Positions 54,525 to 64,000 of a stretch of DNA of 64,000 nucleotides are shown here, one piece after another (the first letter of the stretch is position 1; the number at the start of each line of letters is the position of its first letter). Source of the DNA: Chlamydoabsidia padenii. Lineage: Eukaryota; Mucoromycota; Mucoromycetes; Mucorales; Cunninghamellaceae. The notes below the pieces were generated by a model. The model was not told where the DNA came from. It saw only the letters and a program-made list of their open reading frames with translations, and ran no database searches. A program made the position numbers and the translations under genes. Location of the stretch: NCBI GenBank assembly GCA_025330725.1, contig JAIWND010000043.1, positions 1 through 64,000 of the forward strand, read 5' to 3'.

Positions 54525-54920
54525 TAAATGTCTTAGCTTTGCACCCCGTGAAACCTGACTGACGGCCATTGATCTCTGACTTTGCAATTGCGAATTAGTG
54601 TAGTTTCAATATGAAGGCTTTTAATAAATACTGAGGTTATCATAATTTTTCTTTTTTTTAAAAAATCTTGTGCTGCATACACATTTATGTTTTATTCATA
54701 GTATTGCTTTCCACATGTCTGTTATTCGCCTTCCATTTTGCCTTTAACATTTTTTTTTCAAAAAAATGATGACCTTCTCAGTATTTTACTGAAAGCCTTC
54801 ATACTGAAACTACACCAACTCGCAATTGCCATCACTGCAAACCAAAGGTGGTTTGGGGCAAAGTCAGATATCAATGGCCGCCAATCAGGTTTAACAGGGT
54901 GCAAAGTCAAATTTCAAAGG
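54525..54920. repeat. Foldback/MITE-like inverted repeat
   Basis: Left arm about 54525-54645 and right arm about 54775-54920 are imperfect reverse complements (TTTGCACCC, AAACCTGA..GG, GGCCATTGAT, TCTGACTTTG, CAATTGCGA, GTAGTTTCA, TATGAAGGCTTT, ATACTGAG), with a ~130-bp AT-rich centre. No coding. It lies just 3' of RPS17 and next to the MULE fragment. A possible weaker relative is near 25905. Confidence 0.75.
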
Positions 54921-54959
54921 GCGCGATTTATTTGGCAAAGGACGCCGAGCTAAAGGAAA

Positions 54960-55440
54960 AATCCAGTACAAGCAAAACGATTCCGTGACGCCTATGCAAG
55001 CACCACCAAAAGCGACTCCTCATCCGCATTGGCGTATTTGAAAGGCTGTTTTATGCATTTGCAATCAAGCGTTGTGAAACTTTTAAAAAAAGCAGATGTT
55101 GTTTTACCATTGGAAACTGATTGTGATAAAATGGTCAAAGTATAACAACGAAAACTACGAGCCCTTATCGATAATCTAACCAAAATGGAAACGAAGAAAG
55201 AGTTTGAAATTTCCGTGGCAACAACCAAGGAAATGTTTCCCAAAACAAACGATTGGCTGGGGGGGGTTGCTTTAAATCCATGTTTAAAATGAACCAAAAT
55301 CGATTGCAGCATCCAACAAGTATCACCAATGGAATAGAAAGCTGCCATTCCCTATTGTATCAATGCCTCAATAAACATCAAGATCTGATAGTCAACATCA
55401 AGATAATAAATTGGGTGGGTTTAATGAAACAATCTTTATT
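54960..55440 (+). pseudogene. MULE-type transposase C-terminal fragment (second family)
   Basis: Frame 1 gives KRFRDAYASTTKSDSSSAL and FPKTNDWL. After a frameshift in a G8 run (about 55259-55266) the next frame gives MFKMNQNRLQHPTSITNGIESCHSLLYQCLNKH. TNG(I)ES(C)H is the C-terminal Glu/His signature of MULE transposases. A TAA interrupts near 55143. Upstream domains are absent. Only distantly related to copies 1 and 2. Confidence 0.55.
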
Positions 55441-55759
55441 ATACGTGTGCTGAAAACAATATGTTGGGCAATTCTAAATATCATGGACAACGGCATGCAG
55501 AATCTTGAACATTATAAAAAGGGCTACTCATTGTTTTATGGGAAAAAAGTGCCCAACAAAAAAAAAAAAGATTGCCGAAAAACCCTAGTATGTGAATGTT
55601 GGAAGACTTCCTCTCCCATCACCTCGTTTTGTTCCCCTACTGTTGTTTCAAATCAAGGTTAGAAATCTGGGTTGCATGGGACTAGTATATGATGAGTCAA
55701 ATTTGGAAACGTTTTCACCAAGCTAATAACGATTTAGTCTAAAAATTAGAACATAACCA

Positions 55760-56920
55760 ACCTACATTTGTAATTTCGAGCGACAGCGAAATCTCTTCCG
55801 ACCTGTTTGAATTTCTTCACACAAGGTAATATGATATATATACATATATACATATATATATTTATATGAAGTACAGTACTAGCGAATATTGCATTAGTCG
55901 GCCCTTTTCTATCAGCATGCCCTCTGATAACCCTAAGTACTGCGACTATGTAGGTGATTTACTATTCAATGTTGATAACTCATGCTACACTGACTGTGTC
56001 ATGGAGTTGATCAACCGAGTCATCCTCCCTTATGTTGTTCAGGAAACGGAAGATGGCGGTGATAATTCTCTGAACATACTATTGCAAACTTTACGTCAAT
56101 ATGCATTGGAAGGTAAATTCGCCCAAGCTTTAGGTGTGGCAAGAAATTTCATCTGGCAAAGTGATCGGTTTCCCCGTGGAACAATGCAAGATTGTCGGGA
56201 TGTTCTACATTTTCTCTCTGACAACAGCATTAAAAACAGCCTATGTTCCACAAAAAAATGCAGCAACATATGTGCACTGATACCACTACTTCTTATATGG
56301 GCCCATACATCTCACTACTTGGTACAAAAACCACTACCCACACCGCGTTCTCCTTTGAAATTTTGGTGCAAAAATCTATTCAAGCATCGACGTCCAAGGG
56401 TGCTATCATTAACCATATACCGGAATTTCTATTTTTATCCAATCCAATCCATCCAAAAAACAAGATCGATTATTCTTCTCCCTTCTTTCATGGCAACATT
56501 CTGTATCTTATGTATGGTCGGATTTGTTCATCACCGTTAGATGGCGAGCATTTCTGGTCGTATTACTTGAATGATAACGATACAGTCATCAAAGTCGATA
56601 ACTTGCTGCATAGTGCAAAGATATACGAAGGTCTATCGCTACATGGAAAGGTAAAAAGTACCGTGATGGCAATCTACTCGCGCTTTCTAGTACCTCATGC
56701 ATACATCACTGTGCTTAATTCCTGCTCCTGTTTCTGCTCCTATGGTTCTTACTTGTGTTCCTTTGGTTCCTGTCCCTGTTCCTGCCCCTTTGGGTTCTAT
56801 TCCTGCCCCTATTGACGACAATACGTCCCTTTTGACAATCAAAGCTCTAAGACAGATGCCTCAAAAAACAATAATTAACTTTTATCACTTTCTCTTTCCC
56901 CCTTTTTACCTTGACTAAGA
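55760..56920 (+). pseudogene. USP-like (C19) cysteine protease domain, frameshifted
   Basis: A short exon (…ISSDSEISSDLFEFLHT) has a donor at about 55826 and an acceptor at about 55876 (TACAG). It then leads into SMPSDNPKYCDYVGDLLFNVDNSCYTDCVMELI, a Cys box like that of USP deubiquitinases. After a frameshift in an A7 run (about 56253) the frame continues to SSPLDGEHFWSYYLNDND and IKVDNLLH, matching the USP His box. A second frameshift near 56700 leads to a Pro/Val-rich tail (VPVPVPAPLGSIPAP). The protein is otherwise not recognisable as a host USP. It sits behind a MULE remnant, so it is probably part of that transposon. Confidence 0.5.
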
Positions 56921-57220
56921 AGGGACAAGTCGTTTAATTCCCAAAAAAGGATATAAAGTTTGCATGAATTCCGATTTAGGAGGCAACAGGAACATGGGAT
57001 ATGGGATCAAAGAGCTCCAATGAAGATTGATCATATGTATAAATGATTAACCAATATGATATCAAGAATTGATTTTTTTATAAAGAAAGAAAAGAAAAGA
57101 ATTATTGAAAGACAAGACATGTGGCACATCCCCTAGCCTTTTATATTATATTTAAATTCATCCACAATTACAAAAAAGGCGGGATAAAGTTCATTTGTGT
57201 TCATTCATCCACGAATTTGC

Positions 57221-58663
57221 TCAATCAATTTTGTGTCGCTTCTCATTGTGCTTGTCGTCTGCCTTTCCACTTTGCCTGCGTTTGAATCGCCCATGGGTCC
57301 GACCGCGTCCCCTACTATTATTATTCTTGTCACGGCGTTCTCTGGCGATTTGAATATACTCTGAGCGTGTTTCATCTGTGAGGCATAAGTATATATTTTT
57401 GTCAATGAATACCATGCCATTCTTGTTTGGTCATAAAACAGAGTGTTTATAGCATGTATGTTTTTACCTGAAGCTAATCGGAATGTCAATGGTCCAAGTT
57501 TGTTATTATCCTCTAAAGTAGCAAGAAACTGATCTGCAGTCATGTCATCGTAAAGTTGAACTACGCCGACCCCTTTTTGGCCCTTCATAAACTCAAACCT
57601 TCCAACTTTGACTTTGTGATTGTCAAACAACTCCTATAATTGCAAGTAAAATAAAATCGTTTAGATCAACATGATACATGATTCACCATGATTTTTTTTT
57701 CACCTTGGTGCCACTCGGACCGAGACCATCGGCCCCTGAAAATTCAACAAAGTGCCTCATTCTTCTTTCAGGTCCTAAAGTTGTAAAAAATGCCCCGTCG
57801 TATTTTTCTTTGGACTTCATGTCCACATAATCCTGTCTATAGAGGTAAGAAACAGATAATGATTTAATTTATACTCACGACCCTTTGTTCTTGATACCTA
57901 CTTGTTCATCACCAGTAAATCATTCTCTTCATAACAGTGTTCTTTTCCCAGCATGGAAGCAGCCATTTCATTAGTTTCAAACTCCACAAAAATACTACCC
58001 TAATTGGCGTTACAGACATGATTATTTTACTACATTCATAATGGAGCCTTTTTTTTTGTCACTTACTTTGAATGTTTTGTCATCTTCTCGTCGGTATTTG
58101 ATATGAATCACACGGCCAAATTCTTGAAAAAAATTCATTAGGTCAGCTTTAGTGGGTTCAGGGTCACAAGGAAGTCCTTTCTGTCAAATAGCGATGTGTT
58201 TCTTTATATGAGTTGCGTATTTTTTGTCACACACCAACTCCTGCTTACTTACAGCATAAATGGATCGACGATTTTGAATCAGCCAAAAATCTTTTTTACT
58301 GTCTACTTTCTCGTCAACTTGTTTGACTTGTTCCGTTTCGGATGGCGCAATAGCACGCAACTTGGTTTTATCATCACTAATCTCAAACTTTTCAGGTGCC
58401 AAATTTGCTGCCGCTATCAAAATAGAGATGTCACCATTGATCAATATCTTGAAACGTTTAATCAAGGATAATTTCTTCAGTGTGATCCCTTCATACAATA
58501 TAGTAAGCACAATAAGTTAGAAGAGGTGAATTCATGAACCATATGTCAAAGTCAACTTACAACCCTCTGGATGTTGTTGGGTCATCTCTCTAAAGAAGCT
58601 ATCTTTTTCAAGATTCTTTTCGCTGTAGATCTCAACAAGTTCATCAAGTACTTTCTGTTCCAT
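57221..58663 (-). CDS. La-domain RNA-binding protein (La/LHP1 type)
   Basis: Seven exons inferred: 58663-58561, 58488-58253, 58180-58067, 57999-57902, 57836-57704, 57633-57468, 57375-57221; 334 residues. A La motif (DSFFREMTQQHPEGW, LKKLSLIKRFKILI, EISDDKTKLRAI) is followed by an RRM (KGLPCDPEPTKADLMNFFQE, KYRREDDKTFKGSIFVEFE), a second xRRM-like region (FVEFSGADG, FEFMKGQKGVGVV) and a basic Arg/Gly/Lys-rich tail (RGRGRTHGRFKRRQ). La proteins bind the 3' oligo-U of new Pol III transcripts such as pre-tRNAs and protect them; nuclear. The tail probably holds the nuclear localisation signal. Divergent from allantoinase. Confidence 0.92.
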
Positions 58664-59422
58664 AATGTTACCGAAAGTTAAGTATTAAATTGTAAATGTA
58701 CAAGATTAGGATTAAAGAGAGCTTCTAAAAAAAAAGATTGACGCTGGATGAAGGGAGTTCAAAGTAAAAATTGTTGTTTGTTCGAGAATTAAAAAAGACT
58801 GTCGTTGCCATTCCGGGACTACCTTTCCTGCGGGCCTTGAAGTATTCAGACCTCAAGCATCCCAATACATACCTTTTATCCTTGGATTATGGACAAAGTT
58901 TACCGGCTGCATTGTATAGCTCCCTTAACTTTAACTTTGTGATTTTTTTTTTTTTTTTTTTTTTTTTGGAAATGTCTTCCCTTCTTTTTTTGTGGCCGCT
59001 ATGGAGACTCCTACTTATACTTTGATGTCCGTCTTTTTGACAGATGGAGTCGGTTGCCATAGATGTCAAACCTTATTTTTCACGATCCTTTCCACATAGT
59101 GGGGAAGAAAGTGCATGCTTCAAGTTTGTTTTTGAATGATAGAAGAGTAGTGTAGGACGATCATATTTTTTTTTGTTCGAGTGGTAGAGGAATTACGTGT
59201 TTTATTATTTTCAAACGCAAAAGTCCTATCAATGGGGGGAGGGTATTTTTCATTTTGCTCACGATTGTGAAGTATACCCGCGGAGATAGAAAGACATCAG
59301 CCCATTAGACCAATCATACAGTCTTCCCGCTACCCCGCTTTCACTCTATATTTCTTTAGTTTCCTTCCTCGCTCTTAAAAAAAAACTTTCTTTTCTTCTT
59401 CTTTCTCGACTTCTTTCAAAAA
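58664..59422. promoter_or_regulatory. Divergent region upstream of La and allantoinase
   Basis: 759 bp with no supportable gene. Contains a T27 run (about 58941-58967) and, just before the allantoinase ATG, a pyrimidine-rich leader. No GATA-factor cluster was verified, although allantoin genes are often nitrogen-regulated. Confidence 0.45.
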
Positions 59423-60997
59423 ATGTCTGGTCAAAACTACTTACTTGTTAAGGCCAAGCAAGCCATTTTATCTCCCAAACATGAAACTTCCTATACTGAA
59501 GTGTTGGTGGAACAAGAAACAGGAAAAGTTGTCCAAGTGGGCGCTCAAATTGCAACACCAAAGGATGGAAACGTACAAACCTTGACTTTGGAAGACGATC
59601 AACTGCTGATGCCTGGTCTTGTAGATGCTCACGGTAAGTAAGAACTACCCCACCATGACAGTAGAAATGTATTATTCACACATGAAGGTTCCCCCTTCCC
59701 CCTTTTTTTTTACACACAGTACATTTGAATGAACCTGGACGAACAGAGTGGGAAGGATTTGAAACCGGAACCAAGGCAGCTGCAGCTGGAGGCATCACCA
59801 CCGTGATTGACATGCCCTTGAATGCGATCCCACCTACAACTACACCTGCCAATTTAGATACCAAGTTAAACGCGGCACAAGGTCAACTTCATGTGGACGT
59901 TGGTTTCTGGGGTGGCGTGATTCCTGATAACAGCCAACATCTACCTGAACTTTTACGCCGTGGTGTGCGTGGGTTCAAGTGTTTCCTGATCGAATCTGGT
60001 GTGGATGAATTCCCTTGTGTGAATGAAGCTCAAGTGCGCCTAGCCATGGATCAAATGGTCAACTCTGACAAGGTACTTTTATTCCATGCCGAAATGGATT
60101 GTGGTGGAGATTGTGGAGGCGCACCCAAAAAAAAATTGGATCCTCGTGCTTATGAAAGCTTTTTACAGTCAAGACCTCAAGCTCTGGAAACCCATGCTAT
60201 TGACATGATTATTCGCTTGACCCGGGAATACCATCAAAAGGGTACCCCTGTGAATACGCACATTGTCCATCTGTCAGCAGCTGATGCTTTGCCTGCCATT
60301 CGTCAAGCCAAAGCCGAAAACTTGCCCCTGACGGTTGAAACTTGTTTCCATTACCTCAATTTTACTTCTGAAACTATTCAAGACGGTGCTACTCATTTCA
60401 AGTGTTGTCCTCCTATCCGTGAATCCGTTAACAGAGAGGCGTTATGGAAGGCCTTACTGGATGGTACTATTGATTATGTCGTCAGTGATCATTCCCCTTG
60501 TACTGCTCAACTCAAGAAATTGGAAACTGGTCACTTTGATGAAGCGTGGGGTGGTATTGCCTCGGTACAGTTTGGTTTGCATGTTCTTTGGACTGAAGGT
60601 CGTCAACGTGGTGTAACGTAAGTCTTCGATATAAAATATAAAAAGAGTATATAAAAGCACGGGGGATCTTTTTTTAACTCTTTTTCTTTTTTTATTCAGT
60701 CTTCAACAATTGACTCACTGGTTGAGTAAGGTACCTGCCGAACGTACACAATTACATGATCGTAAGGGTGAAATCAAGGTAGGCAATGATGCGGATTTCG
60801 TGATCTGGCGTCCTGAAGCTACTTGGAAGGTTGATGTCAAGGATATTCATTTCAAAAACAAATTATCCCCCTATGTTGGTACCTCTTTCTATGGCGTTGT
60901 TGATCGTACCATTGTTCGTGGTAAAACTGTATTTGATCGCTCTCAACGAGAACAACCTTTTGCTGCTGTCCCTCTTGGTCGCACCTTACTTGAGTAA
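59423..60997 (+). CDS. Allantoinase
   Basis: Hydrolyses (S)-allantoin to allantoate, letting the fungus use purines as nitrogen. Three exons: 59423-59633, 59720-60617, 60700-60997; 468 residues, in line with the family. Metal-site landmarks of cyclic amidohydrolases: DAHVHLNEPGR (two His), FKCFLIESGVDEFP (Lys expected to be carbamylated, with the allantoinase-type SGVDEFP), LLFHAEMD (His), HIVHLSAADALP (His), VVSDHSPCT (Asp). The DE.P loop favours allantoinase over dihydropyrimidinase or dihydroorotase. No signal peptide; peroxisomal or cytosolic location not shown. Confidence 0.95.
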
Positions 60998-63755
60998 ACT
61001 AAGACTTCTTTCGGGGAGGGGAGTAATAGTATTACTAGGAGTATTAGTTGATTAGATTGATGAGGTTGTATGAATAAATCATAAAGTTGACTTTGTATGT
61101 GTATGTTGTGCGTCCAGGTAAATTGTGGACCTACGCGACCATATTACCCAACGAGGTTGACATTCCATATGAAAAAAAGATGAAAGTTAAAACCAGTTTT
61201 TCAAAACCAAGTACCTTTGGAGAGGTAAACCTCAGTTGGCATGAAAGGAGAACCTTTTATGACTGAGAGTGGTAGCTTTTAAGCGACTTTAATGCTTGAG
61301 TGGAGGCTCACAATCTAAATATCAGTCGCTGAAACAAATCTTTTTCTTTTTTTGTGTGTGTGGTGATCATTTTATCGAACCTAAAGAGGTCCGATACAAG
61401 GAGTAGGCAACATCCTTGCACCAATGACTGTGGAAAGAATGGCATAGCTTTTCAACCAATTTCAAGAGTCTTTTCACCACACTAAGAATCCGGACGCCAA
61501 TGAAAAGATAATAAAATAGCACCCAATGGCAAGAACAAACTTCATGTGGTACATATTCAGGGGTAAATGCTCTCAAGCCCTTTTTATGTCAGACACTGGC
61601 AACACTTTCTCGAGTAAAAGTAGTAGTAAACTCCAAACGTTCGCTGTTGCTGCTGCTTTCATCAGTTCAGGTAACTGAAGTGACATAAACATGGATAGTA
61701 AAGGAACTGAGGAAAGGTCGTTACTGATAGTGAGCAAGCTCCACGAAAAATCATTCACAACTTTATATATAAAAAACTTTATTAACTTGGGAAAGAAGAC
61801 GCAATCAAGTGTTGGGCTGGCTTGTATGCCAATAAGCATACACACACACACATGAGCGATGAGACATCGAACAGGGCAGAAAGCTTTAATTTAAAAAAAG
61901 TTTTGGACAAAAGATTAATGCAAAAAAGTGACAGTGATGAAACCATTTGCAAAAGCCCCCCTTCGATTCTGCCCTTCCCTGATATAGCCTTGGGGTAACT
62001 TGAATTTTTCGTCGATTAAGCGGAGAATGAAATATCAGTTGGCGTTTTGTGGAAGAAGACATGATAAATAAGGATTACATGCATGTTTTTTATTACATTC
62101 AATTCTAAAAAAAAACATTTCTATACTATGTATGGCTCTACTATGGTATATAATATAGGAGAGCGGTGGTAAAAAGAGAGACTAAACTATGTATGTGAAG
62201 AGGGGAAGGGAGATAAAAAAGACCAGAGACCGTCACCACTTTCTTAATTGTCGGTTGCCTGTTGTTACTTGCTCGAATCAACTTGTTGATCATCGCCCCG
62301 ATTCAGCATATGAGAAGAAGTAGGATGATCGATCTACCCACAGTCATCCAAGTTGTCATGTAATTGCCATTCGTTAATCATCATCATCATTTCGTTGGTG
62401 TTTGTAATCGCCAGCCCAGTTCATACTCGTTCATTTGAGGTTTTGATGAGAAGGCTACCCATATCCAGATCCCTCGAAACCTGAAGGTGGGGGATTTTGT
62501 AGTGATATGGTTGATGATTGCTGTCGTGTATCCAGTGTGTCCGCCCGCCCAATCGGACTGATTTGCCAAATGTATGTAGTAGCTGTATGTCGAGGAATCC
62601 AGAGTGTTGGATTGATACTGTGTATCCAGTTTACCCACCCACCCCATTGTATTGATTCTTTAAAAGCCAGCAAGTCGTACGGCGAGGAATCAAGGTGTTG
62701 GGGTTGATGATTGCTGCTGTTTATCCATTTTGCACGCCCACCCCATCGGATCGATTCGTTAAAAGTATGTAATAGCTGTACGTCAAGGAATCGTGGTATT
62801 ATGAAGCTGACTATCTGAATTCGACGTTGAATTCAGTTTGTACCGCGCATTTCGTCAGGACCATCCATCTAAACATACAGAAAGAGAGAGGGAGAGAGAG
62901 AAGAAAAAAAAAAAAGTATCAGTATCAGTATCAGAGTTTTGACAAGGGTATTTATCCACAAGCCGAAAGATGTAGTATACAACAACAACAACAACAATAA
63001 CACCATTACCCTTCTCTTCCTGTGCCTTTTACTCCTTTTGTTTTGTTTTGTTATGTTTTGTTTTACCTTTTCCACCTTCATTCAGTCAAATGAGTCTCAA
63101 TAATGATTCCACCATCTACAGTAAGACATCCCATTACCACAGAGTCAGTTGCATCACCAACCACCGCTTTCGTTCATTTTGATCTAGTCATTCTAATTAG
63201 TGTGAATTACGTATTATTGTCGTAATCAGTGTGCGTGGTGAATTGCTTGCGACCAAGTAGGTCAATAGGTGTAGGTTTGTCATCCATCCAACGAAAATAA
63301 TACAGACAAGCTGTTGTGTTAAATTGAGTAAGCCAGACAATTACATCATGTTAAGAAAAAGGCTGTCGTTAGAAGAATGTTTAAAGGGAGTATCAGGTGT
63401 CAGATAGAGGAGATAAGAGGTGTTACTTCAAACAAACTTCTCTTTGAAGACATCGATCCCAAAAAATTTCGGCATGTTGGATCCATCCTTTATAATTTTC
63501 AGTGGTGACAGTTTTGCAGTTAGCATTACGATCACTCAGCGGGATGATGTTGATGAAGTCCATTGTAAGTGAAAGAAAGAAAGGTACAAATGTAAAAGCC
63601 TTGTCCGAAATGGATTTGTACTCCGTCTCGATCATCTGTCTAAAAAAATACTGTAACTTCGTCTGAATCCGAAATATCTCAGCTCCGTTTGTTTATACCC
63701 GTACGTGTCCTTTCTTTTCTTTTTTCCCTCTGTCCATAAAAACATATAGTCCAAA
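60998..63755. other. Gene-poor region upstream of SKP1
   Basis: 2.76 kb without a supportable gene. Two minus-strand frames (61367-61576 and 61573-61851) look partly protein-like (FTPEYVPHEVCSCHW, YLFIGVRILSVVKRLLKLVEK) but are broken by stops and match no family I know. A 70-codon minus frame (63423-63635, MIETEYKSISDKAFTF) is equally unplaced. A minisatellite lies at 62511-62797. The last few hundred bases must contain the SKP1 promoter and leader. Confidence 0.45.
62511..62797 (+). repeat. Three imperfect ~95-bp tandem units
   Basis: Each copy reads roughly TGAT..CTGT.TATCCA, then C.CCCACCCCATCGGA, TTAAAAG, GTA.TAGCTGTACGTC and AAGGAATC..GTGTTG. Copies start near 62511, 62609 and 62702. 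Similarity is about 70-80 percent. Non-coding. Confidence 0.75.
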
Positions 63756-64000
63756 ATGAGCATCCGTCTTTTAAGCTCTGATAATGAAGAATTCACCGTG
63801 GATCGCACTATTGCTGAACGTTCCATCTTGATCAAGAACATGTTGGAAGGTAAACCATTTATATTATTAATAAAAGGCCAAATAGCATGGACGGGGCATG
63901 TGGATACACCTTTCCATCTTGCTGTGAAACTAACCGTCTATTCAACATCTTTTTCTGTAGATGTTGGTGAAATTGAATCTGCGATCCCTCTTCCCAATGT
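63756..64000 (+). CDS. SKP1: SKP1, SCF ubiquitin ligase adaptor (partial, runs off the window)
   Basis: Exon 1 63756-63849 and the start of exon 2 at 63961, in phase. Deduced: MSIRLLSSDNEEFTVDRTIA, ERSILIKNMLEDVGEIESAI and PLPNV, the start of the BTB/POZ-like fold of SKP1. It links F-box proteins to cullin-1 in SCF ligases and also serves at kinetochores in yeast. The remaining two-thirds lie beyond base 64000. Confidence 0.95.
   Translation, partial: MSIRLLSSDNEEFTVDRTIAERSILIKNMLEGKPFILLIKGQIAWTGHVDTPFHLAVKLTVYSTSFSVDVGEIESAIPLPN

Noticed and set aside
55866..56540. Intact host deubiquitinase gene
   Set aside because: The Cys and His boxes lie in different frames separated by a frameshift in an A-run, and the next part shifts again. 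Treated as a transposon-linked relic.
61367..61851. Minus-strand frames as a gene
   Set aside because: Two adjoining frames with stops, no family resemblance and no convincing splice sites. Left as unassigned.
63423..63635. 70-codon minus-strand frame upstream of SKP1
   Set aside because: Has an ATG and plausible composition but no recognised domain and no supporting neighbour. Could be real, not supportable.

Overview
The window looks like nuclear DNA of an early-diverging fungus, most likely Mucoromycota (Mucorales-like). Its host genes are broken by many short GT-AG introns and code for typical fungal housekeeping proteins. They are interleaved with a chromovirus, a second Ty3/gypsy element, SWIM-type Mutator-like elements, Tc1-type DD34E transposons and Tad/jockey-like LINEs. 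The genus cannot be fixed from the sequence alone. No rRNA, tRNA or CRISPR was recognised.

Layout. (1) 1-22,560 is a nested transposon block. An apparently intact chromovirus (159-5545, minus strand) abuts a gag-truncated gypsy element (5546-9739). That element sits inside a dead MULE (to 12,123), followed by a LINE with intact ORF1 whose ORF2 is cut off by a solo LTR (14,288-14,516). Then come zinc-finger scraps, an 89-bp perfect palindrome, a broken Tc1 element (16,129-18,468) that carries its own 299-bp insertion, and a decayed LINE ORF2. (2) 22,892-43,100 is gene-dense: HIS6, a secreted acid phosphatase, a Tc1 relic, a Som1-like protein divergent from an intronless bacterial-type glycyl-tRNA synthetase, isovaleryl-CoA dehydrogenase, a mitochondrial K+/H+ exchange-related protein, a DUF4112 membrane protein, pyruvate kinase, proteasome beta2, RPA32 and a DUF255 (SSP411/SPATA20) protein. 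(3) 43,100-51,600 has no host gene I can support. It holds a 4-kb tandem array of units with splice-site-like edges, the later part in an 814-bp higher-order repeat, plus MULE fragments. (4) 51,863-64,000: JMJD7-like hydroxylase divergent from RPS17, a block with a foldback repeat, a MULE fragment and a USP-like domain, then a La protein divergent from allantoinase, a 2.7-kb gene-poor stretch, and the first exons of SKP1 at the window edge.

The host genes do not form one pathway. They cover histidine synthesis, leucine breakdown, purine (allantoin) catabolism, glycolysis, translation, protein turnover (proteasome, SKP1) and DNA replication/repair. Several are close divergent pairs that probably share promoters. 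Exon boundaries were inferred by eye from GT/AG sites, unbroken phase and family conservation, and need RNA evidence.
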